This document shows, in pieces, positions 27,849-35,724 of a stretch of DNA of 64,000 bases (position 1 is the stretch's first letter; each line of letters opens with the position of its first letter). The notes beneath the pieces were generated by a model, which worked only from the letters and a program-made list of their open reading frames with translations, was not told the DNA's origin and made no database searches. The position numbers and the translations under genes are program-made. Source of the DNA: Synechocystis sp. PCC 7338 (lineage in GTDB: Bacteria > Cyanobacteriota > Cyanobacteriia > Cyanobacteriales > Microcystaceae); NCBI RefSeq assembly GCF_018282115.1, contig NZ_CP054306.1:3085488-3149487 (forward strand). The letters are read 5' to 3'.

Positions 27849-29294
27849 ATGGTTGCGTCCCCCATCCACAGCCGTGGTTTAGATTTGCCTTTGCCTTCAA
27901 CGATGGGAGAATTCGGCCTCACCTTGCCCCAATCGCCATTGTTTGGTACGGACGGTATCCGGGGTAAGACGGGGGAATTGTTAACGGCGCCTTTGGCTTT
28001 ATCCTTGGGCTTTTGGGCGGGACAGGTGTTGCAGCACCACGCCGATGGGGCCGGGCCGGTGATTATTGGCCAAGATTCTCGCCTTTCCAGTGACATGCTT
28101 GCCAACGCCATGGCCGCGGGTTTGAACAGTGCTGGGGTGGAGGTGTGGCAACTGGGGCTTTGTCCCACTCCCTGTGTGGCCTATCTGACCAGAAAGACAG
28201 CGGCGATTGGGGGCATTATGATTTCCGCTAGCCATAACCCACCGGAAGATAATGGCATCAAATTTTTTGATCACCAGGGACTGAAATTGACCAAATCCCT
28301 GGCCATGGCGATCGAAGCGGGACTGCGGGGCCAAAGCCAAACCTCTGCCCTAAATACCAGCCAGTGGGGCCGGAGCTACGGTCAACCCCAGCGTGTTCAG
28401 CATTACCAAGATTTTTTGCTAGGTAGTTTGCCCCAAACCTTAGATTTTCAAGGGCTAAAAGTGGTGCTGGATCTGGCCTGGGGGGCTTCAGTGAATTTAG
28501 CACCACATATTTTTCGCAGTTTAGGGACAGAGGTGGTGGCCCTGCATGATTTGGCCGATGGCAGTCAAATTAACGTCGATTGTGGCTCCACCCATTTACA
28601 CCGTTTGCAAAGGGCGGTGCGAGAAACTGGAGCAGATTTAGGTTTTGCTTTTGACGGCGATGCGGACCGGGTGATGGCAGTGGATGCCCAAGGCCGCCCA
28701 GTGGACGGGGATTACATTCTCTTTTTGTGGGGTAAAACCCTCCAGCAAAGCAATCATTTGCCTGGTAACTTAATTGTCGGCACTGTCATGGCCAACTTGG
28801 CCTTCGAGCGGGCCTGGGAGCAGTTGGGGGGTAAATTAATTCGCACTGCGGTGGGAGACCAAAACGTCCAAGCCCAAATGTGGGAAACCGGGTCCATGCT
28901 GGGGGGAGAACAGTCGGGCCATATTATTTGTCACCACCATAGCTATTCCGGGGATGGCCTGCAGGCAGCCCTGCACCTAACGGCTCTAGTGCAACAGTCT
29001 GGTTTATCTTTGAGCGAACTGCTGTCGGAAAGTTTCCAACCCTATCCCCAAATTCTCCGCAATGTCAGGGTACTAGACCGGGAGCGTCGTTTACATTGGC
29101 AAGAATGCGCCCCTCTGCAACAGGCGATCGCCACGGCGGAAGAGTCTATGGGCATCACGGGAAGAATTTTAGTGCGGGCTTCGGGCACAGAACCCCTGAT
29201 TCGGGTCATGGTGGAGGCAGCCTGTGCGGAGACGGCAGCCCATTGGTCGGAACAACTCACCAGGACGGTGCAAAGTTATTTGGGCGAGGGTTAA
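27849..29294 (+). CDS. glmM: phosphoglucosamine mutase
   Basis: GlmM turns glucosamine-6-phosphate into glucosamine-1-phosphate for UDP-GlcNAc. The alpha-D-phosphohexomutase fold shows the catalytic serine loop [12 protein letters not shown], the metal loop FDGDADRV, the sugar-binding GGEQSGHI and the phosphate loop [12 protein letters not shown]. The start at 27849 follows a GAGGA ribosome-binding site. The N-terminus is about 25 residues longer than usual before FGTDGIRG. A sugar-kinase-like gene is convergent immediately downstream. Confidence 0.94.
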   Translation: MVASPIHSRGLDLPLPSTMGEFGLTLPQSPLFGTDGIRGKTGELLTAPLALSLGFWAGQVLQHHADGAGPVIIGQDSRLSSDMLANAMAAGLNSAGVEVWQLGLCPTPCVAYLTRKTAAIGGIMISASHNPPEDNGIKFFDHQGLKLTKSLAMAIEAGLRGQSQTSALNTSQWGRSYGQPQRVQHYQDFLLGSLPQTLDFQGLKVVLDLAWGASVNLAPHIFRSLGTEVVALHDLADGSQINVDCGSTHLHRLQRAVRETGADLGFAFDGDADRVMAVDAQGRPVDGDYILFLWGKTLQQSNHLPGNLIVGTVMANLAFERAWEQLGGKLIRTAVGDQNVQAQMWETGSMLGGEQSGHIICHHHSYSGDGLQAALHLTALVQQSGLSLSELLSESFQPYPQILRNVRVLDRERRLHWQECAPLQQAIATAEESMGITGRILVRASGTEPLIRVMVEAACAETAAHWSEQLTRTVQSYLGEG

Positions 29295-29409
29295 CGATTA
29301 CCAGTCAACAGTCAGCAAAAAGAGCGTTCAAAATCACGGTTCACTAGGTAGTTTAGAACCATGGCTAGCTGGGAGTTAGGTAGGAAACCCTGTTATCTGA
29401 GAGAATAGT

Positions 29410-30543
29410 TTATGCCCTAATGTCATTGATCATCCGACTGATGGCATCCTCTTGGTTTTGAATATCGGTAGCTAACTGAAATTGCACCAGAGCTCTGATC
29501 AGATTGTGCTCAGGATATTTAACTTTAAAATAGCGATCGCCGTTGAGGTAATCGGTAAAGAACCGCAGTCCCAACTCAAAGCTAATAAGGGCAATGGCGG
29601 AAAATAAATAATCGTAATCAGCGGCGGTGAGAAAATGCCGACATTGGGGTAAATAACCCGCCAAAATTGCGCGACAGAGCTCTAGATCAAATTCCACCGC
29701 TGACCAATTTTCCGTTTCTTCTCCCAATAGATTACAACCGGAACGCAAACAATCTCCCAAATCGTAATGGATTAAGCCTGGTTTGGTGGTATCCAAATCA
29801 ATCACGCTGACCGCTTTACCCGATTGGCGATCGAACAAAATATTATTAACTTTAGGATCGCCGTGCATTAAGCGCAGGGGTAATTCCCCTTTGGCTTTGG
29901 CTTGTTCCAATACGCCGCAGCGGTCAATCCAGGTTTCAATTACCCTTTGGCAATAGTGAATTTCTGGGCTTAATGATCCCGTTAGCCTTGGGCTCTGGGC
30001 CAACGCCTGTTGATACTGCTCCAGATAAGCCGGCGTGTGGTGGAATCCGGGTAGGGTATCGACTAATTTGCTGGGGGAAAGATCGCTTAAAAGTTGATGG
30101 AAAATGCCGAGAGCCGTGCCCACTTCCCTGGCCTGGGTGGGGTTGGTCAGGGTGTCAAAGGACTCCGAACCGGCAATGAAACTAATGGCCCGCCAAAATT
30201 CGCCAGTGCCCGAATCCCAATGATCCTGATTATTTTTAGTTAAAATCACTTCTGGCATTAACCAAGAACGTTCCAGGGGGGATCGTTGTAGTTTTTGCTT
30301 AATATGGGTAGTCACCCAAACCATATTGCCCATCACCGCCGCAGGATTTTTAAATACCTGATGGTTGATCCTTTGCAAAACAAAACTAGTCTGGGTTTCG
30401 CCATCTAACTCCACTAAAAAAGTGTCATTAATATTGCCGTTGCCAAAGGATTTGATCTGGATAATTTTTCCCTGATGATCAAATTGATCCGCAATGGCAA
30501 AAACTTTTTCTTCTATGCTCAGTGTTTCCCCAGTGGATGCCAT
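29410..30543 (-). CDS. APH-fold kinase resembling N-acetylhexosamine 1-kinases
   Basis: A 377-residue aminoglycoside-phosphotransferase-fold protein. The N-lobe contains FGNGNINDTFLVELDG and FVLQRINHQVFKNPAAVMGNMVWV, a pattern I associate with NahK-type N-acetylhexosamine 1-kinases. The catalytic loop is LMHGDPKVNNILFD and the metal site VSVIDLDTTKPGLIHYDLGD. The sugar substrate is inferred only. The convergent glmM gene makes a GlcNAc/GalNAc salvage role attractive. Homoserine or choline kinase-like activity is the alternative. Confidence 0.75.
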   Translation of the reverse strand: MASTGETLSIEEKVFAIADQFDHQGKIIQIKSFGNGNINDTFLVELDGETQTSFVLQRINHQVFKNPAAVMGNMVWVTTHIKQKLQRSPLERSWLMPEVILTKNNQDHWDSGTGEFWRAISFIAGSESFDTLTNPTQAREVGTALGIFHQLLSDLSPSKLVDTLPGFHHTPAYLEQYQQALAQSPRLTGSLSPEIHYCQRVIETWIDRCGVLEQAKAKGELPLRLMHGDPKVNNILFDRQSGKAVSVIDLDTTKPGLIHYDLGDCLRSGCNLLGEETENWSAVEFDLELCRAILAGYLPQCRHFLTAADYDYLFSAIALISFELGLRFFTDYLNGDRYFKVKYPEHNLIRALVQFQLATDIQNQEDAISRMINDIRA

Positions 30544-30809
30544 TGGTTAAGCTTTGCTCCCCAAATGAATATTAAGTGAGTATTAATAAATCGTCATCGG
30601 TTGAATAGATGGATATTTTAATCCCATTAATCCCATTACTGCATAGCCATCCGACCAGTTAGCCATGGCCTCGGGGGACTATTTTCGGGATAGTAGGAAT
30701 TAATCATAGCCGCTAGGCGATCGCCTTTGGGTTAGCCCACTATTGCCTCTGGCCCAGACCAAGCCCGATAATGCCAGAGCATCAATCCCCATTTTTTCTG
30801 CTATTTGCC

Positions 30810-31730
30810 ATGGTCAGCTTCACCGTTTCTGTGCCCGCCACCACCGCCAATATTGGCCCCGGCTTTGATTGTTTAGGGGCGGCCCTGGGATTATATAACC
30901 ATGTCACGGTGACCAGCCCGACGGATCCGGAAGTTGATTTATTGATCGAAGCCCGGGGCAGGGACGGGGAAAAAATCAGCACCGACAAGGACAATTTACT
31001 CTACCAAGCCATTGCCTATTTTTATCAACAAACTGGGCAGTCTGTACCACCTCTCAAGCTAGAGATTGACTTGGAAATTCCTTTGGCGCGGGGTTTGGGT
31101 AGTTCGGCCACCGCTATTGTAGGGGGTTTATTGGCGGCCAATCAGACAGCGGGTAATCCCTGCACAACCTCAGAAATTTTGCAGATGGCGATCGCCATGG
31201 AAGGTCATCCCGATAATGTGGCCCCGGCTCTATTGGGGGGTTGCCAGTTAGCGGTCAAAGATAATGACCATTGGCAATTAATTGCCCTAGATTGGCCGAG
31301 CCAATTTGTGCCGGTGTTGGCCATTCCTAATTTTGAGCTATCCACTGAAGCCGCCCGGGCCGTTCTGCCCCATCAGTATGACCGTAGTGCCGCTATTTTT
31401 AATGCTTCCCACCTGGCGTTGTTAGTACAGGCCTTTAAGCAAAGTCGGGGGGACTGGTTAGCCCTAGCCCTCCAGGATCAAATCCATCAACCCTATCGCC
31501 AGAGTTTAATCCCCGCCTACGACCAGCTCCACCAAGCCGCCCTGGCCGCCGGAGCCTATAACCTAGTGATTAGCGGTGCCGGCCCCACCCTATTGGCGAT
31601 CGCCGACGCAGTCCGGGCCCCCCAAGTCGCTTCTGCCCTAGTGGAAACTTGGCATAATGCGGGCATTGAGGCCGAAAGTCATTGTTTACCCATTGATACC
31701 AAAGGCGCAATCATTACTAAATTGAGGTAA
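30810..31730 (+). CDS. thrB: homoserine kinase
   Basis: ThrB phosphorylates L-homoserine on the way to threonine. It is a GHMP kinase of about 306 residues with the N-terminal VPATTANIGPGFDCLGAALGL, the ATP loop GLGSSATAIVGGL and the C-terminal VISGAGPTLLAI. I chose the ATG at 30810 because GHMP motif 1 follows at once. An in-frame ATG 13 codons upstream (30771) would add a non-conserved, hydrophobic stretch. Confidence 0.95.
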   Translation: MVSFTVSVPATTANIGPGFDCLGAALGLYNHVTVTSPTDPEVDLLIEARGRDGEKISTDKDNLLYQAIAYFYQQTGQSVPPLKLEIDLEIPLARGLGSSATAIVGGLLAANQTAGNPCTTSEILQMAIAMEGHPDNVAPALLGGCQLAVKDNDHWQLIALDWPSQFVPVLAIPNFELSTEAARAVLPHQYDRSAAIFNASHLALLVQAFKQSRGDWLALALQDQIHQPYRQSLIPAYDQLHQAALAAGAYNLVISGAGPTLLAIADAVRAPQVASALVETWHNAGIEAESHCLPIDTKGAIITKLR

Positions 31731-31760
31731 TCACTACCAACGGTGAACAGGCTGAGGAAA

Positions 31761-32357
31761 ATGTATGTTAGAGCAATATTGCTTGGCCCATTAATAATGG
31801 TTTTGGGACTATTTTGGGTTGCCAGGGTAGGGGCGGAACCAATTATCAAAGTCGAATATAAATACTATTCTATTTATCCAAATACCAAATGGGATTTAAA
31901 CGATGAATTAAATCGACGTAGCCCGATTATTTTTCAGGGTAAACGGTATCGTGGTTACACTCAATGGTTTGTGCGCTGGCAGTATCAATGGTGGTTCACG
32001 GCCCAACAATGTCAAATCACCACCGTTACCACCAACCTCGATGTTACCTATACCCTGCCCCGCATTCCCCCTAACCATGGCGCTGATCCAGAAGCCCGAC
32101 GGGTTTTTAATCGCTACTTAGTGGCCCTGTTTAAACATGAGGAAAACCACAAAAATTCTGGCCTTTATGCAGCTAGGGCCATTGAAAAGGCTCTACTGAA
32201 CCTGGGTCCATTTCCCCACTGTAAGGGTTTACAAACCAAAGCTGAAAGCACTGCTCAACAGATTGTCCAGCGTTACCGCCAAAGGGATCTGGATTACGAT
32301 CGCCAAACAGATCACGGCCGCAAAGAAGGCATTATGATCGAAAATTTTCTCCGTTAA
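31761..32357 (+). CDS. DUF922 family secreted zinc-peptidase-like protein
   Basis: A protein of about 198 residues with an N-terminal hydrophobic signal (AILLGPLIMVLGLFWVARVGA). The DUF922 body follows: YYSIYPNTKWDLNDELN, then HEENHKNSG and the closing DRQTDHGRKEG. The His/Glu arrangement is that of a putative zinc-dependent protease acting outside the cytoplasm. A GAGG ribosome-binding site precedes the ATG at 31761. A GTG at 31743 is possible. It follows thrB closely (30 bases). Activity is unproven. Confidence 0.8.
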   Translation: MYVRAILLGPLIMVLGLFWVARVGAEPIIKVEYKYYSIYPNTKWDLNDELNRRSPIIFQGKRYRGYTQWFVRWQYQWWFTAQQCQITTVTTNLDVTYTLPRIPPNHGADPEARRVFNRYLVALFKHEENHKNSGLYAARAIEKALLNLGPFPHCKGLQTKAESTAQQIVQRYRQRDLDYDRQTDHGRKEGIMIENFLR

Positions 32358-33082
32358 TTTTTGCCAATCTTGTTTTGGTTTTGTTTAATTAATATCAGAG
32401 AAAAATAGGATAGGGGCAACTGGGGATAGTTCCGGAGGGGATGATAAATTTTTTCCTCGGTGGTAGAAACTTTTTCCAGCACCCAAGCCCGGTCTAATAG
32501 TTCCCTTTTGGCTAAAATTTCCCACACTTGTCCATACACCAGTCGCACTTTCATTAACACCACTACCTCCGCCCAATCCAACGCTTTTTCCAATTCTTCG
32601 GGGCAATATAATGCCGGCAAAATTGCTAATTTTTCTTCCTGGCAAGTGAGGGGTAAACCCAGGGCTGAAGCTCCGGCAAAGGGGGAACTCACCCCGGCGA
32701 TGTAGTTGATCACCAACTGAGGATGGTTACTTTTTAGGGTCTGGGCAAGATAGGTGAAGGTGCTGTAAAAACTGATGTCTCCTTCGCAGGCAAAGGCCAC
32801 GTCCAGCCCTTTTTCTAAGTATGGCCAAACTTCTGCCGCCGCTTCCTGCCAAGCCTGGGCCAAAATTGCCGCTGTTTGTACATAGGGAAATGTTAAGGGC
32901 AAGGAAATTTGTTCTGGGCTGAGGTGGGGAGCAATAATGCCCTCCGCAACCCCCGATCGCCCTTGGAGTCCGGCGGGAAAGGCCACCACAGGACAAGCTT
33001 GCAAAGTTTTCAACCCCTTGAGGGTAATTAACTCTGGATCACCGGGGCCAACGCTAACGCCGTGGAGAGTGCCAAGTGTCAT
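32354..33082 (-). CDS. cobI: precorrin-2 C20-methyltransferase
   Basis: CobI/CbiL methylates precorrin-2 (or its cobalt form) at C-20 in the corrin ring of vitamin B12 precursors. It has the tetrapyrrole-methylase start GTLHGVSVGPGDPELITLKGLKTL. The middle has VAFACEGDISFYSTFTYLAQTL and the later segment VVLMKVRLVYGQVWEIL, both typical of C20 enzymes. The ATG at 33082 is preferred over the TTG at 33088. No B12 riboswitch is visible upstream of it, unlike hupE. Confidence 0.93.
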   Translation of the reverse strand: MTLGTLHGVSVGPGDPELITLKGLKTLQACPVVAFPAGLQGRSGVAEGIIAPHLSPEQISLPLTFPYVQTAAILAQAWQEAAAEVWPYLEKGLDVAFACEGDISFYSTFTYLAQTLKSNHPQLVINYIAGVSSPFAGASALGLPLTCQEEKLAILPALYCPEELEKALDWAEVVVLMKVRLVYGQVWEILAKRELLDRAWVLEKVSTTEEKIYHPLRNYPQLPLSYFSLILIKQNQNKIGKN

Positions 33083-33202
33083 GAACAAAGATGGAAATGG
33101 GGATAAAAATTATGATTTTTTGTTTGTAATAGTTCTTTACTTTACCCGGACAAAAGCCGGTCTATATTAGACTGGACGCAAACTTTTGGGTTAATTAATG
33201 CC

Positions 33203-34102
33203 ATGTTCAAGCAGTTGTCAGCCACCTTCATTGGACTGTTACTCGCTACGGTGGGCGCCCAGGCGGCGATCGCCGAAACCGTAATGGAGAAAATTATTCG
33301 CACGGGTAATCTAACCATTGGGGCAAACCTGGACACTGTGCCCTTCTCCTATATCAACGAAAACAATGAGGTGGTGGGCTACTCCATTGACATTGCTGAT
33401 CGTATCCGGGAGGAAGTGGGTAAGGAATTGGGGCGGGAAGTGGTTCTGCAAATTGTGGAAGTACAAGATATGAAAGATGCCCTGCCCAAGGTCAAAAACG
33501 GTGAGCTAGACATTGTCTGTAATACCGCCTTTACCTGGGAGCGGGACCGCTACGTTGACTTTACCGCTAGCTATGCAGTGGCTGGTGTCCAACTACTGGT
33601 GCCCAATGACACCCCGATCAATTCTCCCGAAACGTTAATGGGACGCCGGGTAGCCTTGGTGCCCAACACCATTGTGGAGGATGCAGTGAAAATTGCCCAA
33701 ACTGACATCGAAGTGGTGCCCGTTACCAGTGTGCGGGCCGGTATGGAAGCCCTTAAAAAGGGCACAGTGGATGCAGTGGCGGCGGACGGCATTCAATTAG
33801 CAGGCCTAAGGCAGGTATTGGACATGCCTGACACCAAAATTATTCCCCAACCGGCGCAAATTAGGTATGGGGTCGGTTGTATGGTGCGGGAGGGCAATCC
33901 CAGCTTTTTGCGCTTGGCTAATCGGGCTCTGGTGCGGCTAGCGGAGGGCTATGTCCAGGGCGATCCGGAAGACGTGGCCATCGTTGACAAATGGATCGGT
34001 ACCGAGGGAATTGTGCCAGTGGACAATGACAATCTGCGTCAATTCTTTAATTATCTGGTGATTACCCACGAGCAGGTGATGGAACCCAAAAATGGCCAGT
34101 AA
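33203..34102 (+). CDS. grrP: GrrP: extracellular substrate-binding protein of the GRR peptide cluster
   Basis: A 299-residue periplasmic binding protein of the amino-acid-binding (SBP family 3) fold. It has a signal peptide (ATFIGLLLATVGAQAAIAE), then MEKIIRTGNLTIGANLDTVPFSYINENNEVVGYSIDIA and DIVCNTAFTWERDRYVDFTASY. No ABC permease or ATPase lies nearby. This matches the orphan binding protein that regularly sits beside radical-SAM GRR clusters in cyanobacteria (GrrP). Its ligand is unknown. It may bind the mature peptide or a breakdown product. It is followed by two precursor genes on the same strand. Confidence 0.85.
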   Translation: MFKQLSATFIGLLLATVGAQAAIAETVMEKIIRTGNLTIGANLDTVPFSYINENNEVVGYSIDIADRIREEVGKELGREVVLQIVEVQDMKDALPKVKNGELDIVCNTAFTWERDRYVDFTASYAVAGVQLLVPNDTPINSPETLMGRRVALVPNTIVEDAVKIAQTDIEVVPVTSVRAGMEALKKGTVDAVAADGIQLAGLRQVLDMPDTKIIPQPAQIRYGVGCMVREGNPSFLRLANRALVRLAEGYVQGDPEDVAIVDKWIGTEGIVPVDNDNLRQFFNYLVITHEQVMEPKNGQ

Positions 34103-34217
34103 ATGAGGTTGATTTTGATGGATGGTAATTTGGTTGGCACGTTTTGGGGACTGTTCCGACCTTGGCTAAGCCTCACTCCCTAGCCCCATTGTTTTTGTCG
34201 ATTTTTAGGTATTTGTC

Positions 34218-34622
34218 ATGAACTCTAACCAACTTGGCTGGACTGCTTTCCTTGTGGCGATCGCCAGTGTGGCATCCTCCCCTGCTGAAGCCGCTGTGGT
34301 CAACAATGATGTCCCCAGTCAAAGTGGCACCATTGAATCCCGTATTGCCCGTATTCACTCCACCATTAACAATAAGACTGATGCCACCAATGCCCTCGGC
34401 AGTGTTGCCCCTTCTCCGGAAGTCCCCCCCCAAGTGGCGATCGGTTGGGGTAATGGCCGGGGCGGCGGTACTTTTGTCAACTTAGGCCGGGGCGGCTGGG
34501 GCAATGGGGGCGGCGGTGGTGGCTGGGGCAATGTTAATCCCTGGCGTAATGGCTGGGGCGATCGGGGCGGTTTCTATAACCGTCGTTGGCCCAACGGAGG
34601 AGGCTTTATCAACCGTTGGTAG
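34218..34622 (+). CDS. grrA1: GrrA precursor 1, Gly-rich cyclophane peptide precursor
   Basis: A 134-residue precursor. Residues 1-26 are a Sec-type signal ending in the cleavage-site-like AEA-A. Residues 27-75 are a leader with ESRIARIHSTINNK, and residues 76-134 are a Gly/Asn/Trp-rich core. The core holds nine aromatic-X-Asn/Asp triplets: W77-G-N, F86-V-N, W94-G-N, W103-G-N, W109-R-N, W113-G-D, F119-Y-N, W124-P-N, F130-I-N. Such triplets are the known targets of GrrM/OscB-type radical SAM enzymes, which join the aromatic ring to the beta carbon of the third residue. The C-terminus (NRW) is shared with the second precursor. Confidence 0.88.
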   Translation: MNSNQLGWTAFLVAIASVASSPAEAAVVNNDVPSQSGTIESRIARIHSTINNKTDATNALGSVAPSPEVPPQVAIGWGNGRGGGTFVNLGRGGWGNGGGGGGWGNVNPWRNGWGDRGGFYNRRWPNGGGFINRW

Positions 34623-34687
34623 AGCTTATCATTGAAGTCTGACTTGTCTTTTTCTGCTATCACCTCATCAATCTGGGAGAAATATCC

Positions 34688-35125
34688 ATGTCCATCAATA
34701 ACTGCTCTAGCTGGATGGCATTTGTTCTTGCCCTCACGGCGATCGGGACAGTGGCAGAACCCGGCTCCGCTTTAGAAGCTAACCCCCATAATCCCCTCGC
34801 CAACCGCTTAAATAATCTGAGTGCGGCTCTGCAACAACGGGCCAGTCAACTTCCCCCCCAGGAAACTCCCAGCAATCGAGCTGACCTGCAGGCCGGTTTT
34901 GCTAACCGGGGTGGGGGCGGCGGTGGTTTTGGTAATGCCCGGCGGGGAGGATGGGGCAATGGGTCCGGTGGTGGTGGCTTTGCCAATGTGGGGCGGGGCG
35001 GCTGGGCCGATGGCGGTGGTGGTGGCGGCTTTGTCAATATTAATAATCCCTGGGGTAACGGCTGGGGGGATGGAGGCGGCTTTGCTAACCGCAGTGGTGG
35101 CGGCGGTTTTGTGAACCGTTGGTAA
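34688..35125 (+). CDS. grrA2: GrrA precursor 2, Gly-rich cyclophane peptide precursor
   Basis: A 145-residue precursor and a diverged sister of the preceding gene. It has an N-terminal signal segment (WMAFVLALTAIGTVAEPGSALEA), a leader with PLANRLNNLSAALQQR, and a core from residue 70. The core carries ten aromatic-X-Asn/Asp triplets: F71, F81, W89, F98, W106, F115, W122, W126, F132 and F141 as first residues. It ends FVNRW. It starts 65 bases after precursor 1 and has a GGAG ribosome-binding site. Phe-led triplets are more frequent here (six of ten) than in precursor 1 (three of nine), so the products would differ in ring type. Confidence 0.88.
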   Translation: MSINNCSSWMAFVLALTAIGTVAEPGSALEANPHNPLANRLNNLSAALQQRASQLPPQETPSNRADLQAGFANRGGGGGGFGNARRGGWGNGSGGGGFANVGRGGWADGGGGGGFVNINNPWGNGWGDGGGFANRSGGGGFVNRW

Positions 35126-35199
35126 GCTATGGGCCAATCAGAAAAGATTATGAACCTTGAGACCAAGGGAAAACAAATTTGTTTTTTTCTTCCTTTGCC

Positions 35200-35685
35200 A
35201 TGTTTGATTGTCCGGCGGCCATGATTGCTCTAGTAATTGGTGGTTATCAATTGCTGGCGATCGCCCCCTTGATGGCCGGCCCGTCGGATGCCATTGACAA
35301 TAGGTTTCAAGATATGATGCAGGGCTTTTTTGAGTGTCGGCTGGAGGGAACATACATTGCTCTTTGGGAAGGGATTGATCGTCCTAGTCAGGAATTTTTT
35401 GATGATCTTTTCCCTGAAAAAATTGAAGATGACTTTGCTTACTATCAAATTCAAACTAACTATTACGGTCTCCCGGTTACGGAAATCATGATCCCGGCTG
35501 GTACCTGGGGGGTCTATGCTGTCACGTTTGATGTTCCTATAGAAATTTCCCGGGACCGACTGCAAAAAGTATTCGGTTCTAGTTTTGGGGCAACTGAAGC
35601 GTCGGAATCAGGATTAGCGCCACAATTAATTATTGATCCGGACGATAAGCAAAAGTCAATTTGGCTATGCACCCCGCTTTTTTGA
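35200..35685 (+). CDS. small exported protein of unknown function inside the GRR cluster
   Basis: A protein of about 161 residues between the precursors and the maturase. The N-terminal hydrophobic stretch (MIALVIGGYQLLAIAPLMAG) looks like a signal or anchor. The mature part is acidic (DDLFPEKIEDDFAYYQIQTNYYG) and ends with a single Cys near the terminus (WLCTPLF). The AraC-effector-like run TEIMIPAGTWGVYAVTF hints at a GyrI/SOUL-like small-molecule-binding fold, which is only an impression. The ATG could be at 35200 or 35221, and a TTG at 35179 is also in frame. Its position suggests a role in export, binding or protection of the cyclophane peptide. Confidence 0.65.
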   Translation: MFDCPAAMIALVIGGYQLLAIAPLMAGPSDAIDNRFQDMMQGFFECRLEGTYIALWEGIDRPSQEFFDDLFPEKIEDDFAYYQIQTNYYGLPVTEIMIPAGTWGVYAVTFDVPIEISRDRLQKVFGSSFGATEASESGLAPQLIIDPDDKQKSIWLCTPLF

Positions 35686-35724
35686 TGGTAATAACTGACT
35701 ATTTATTTTAATTGGTAACTGCTT

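Noticed and set aside
34808-35166. Pro/Ala-rich and Thr/Ala-rich minus-strand frames
   Set aside because: They are artefacts of the Gly-rich repeats in the second GrrA precursor.
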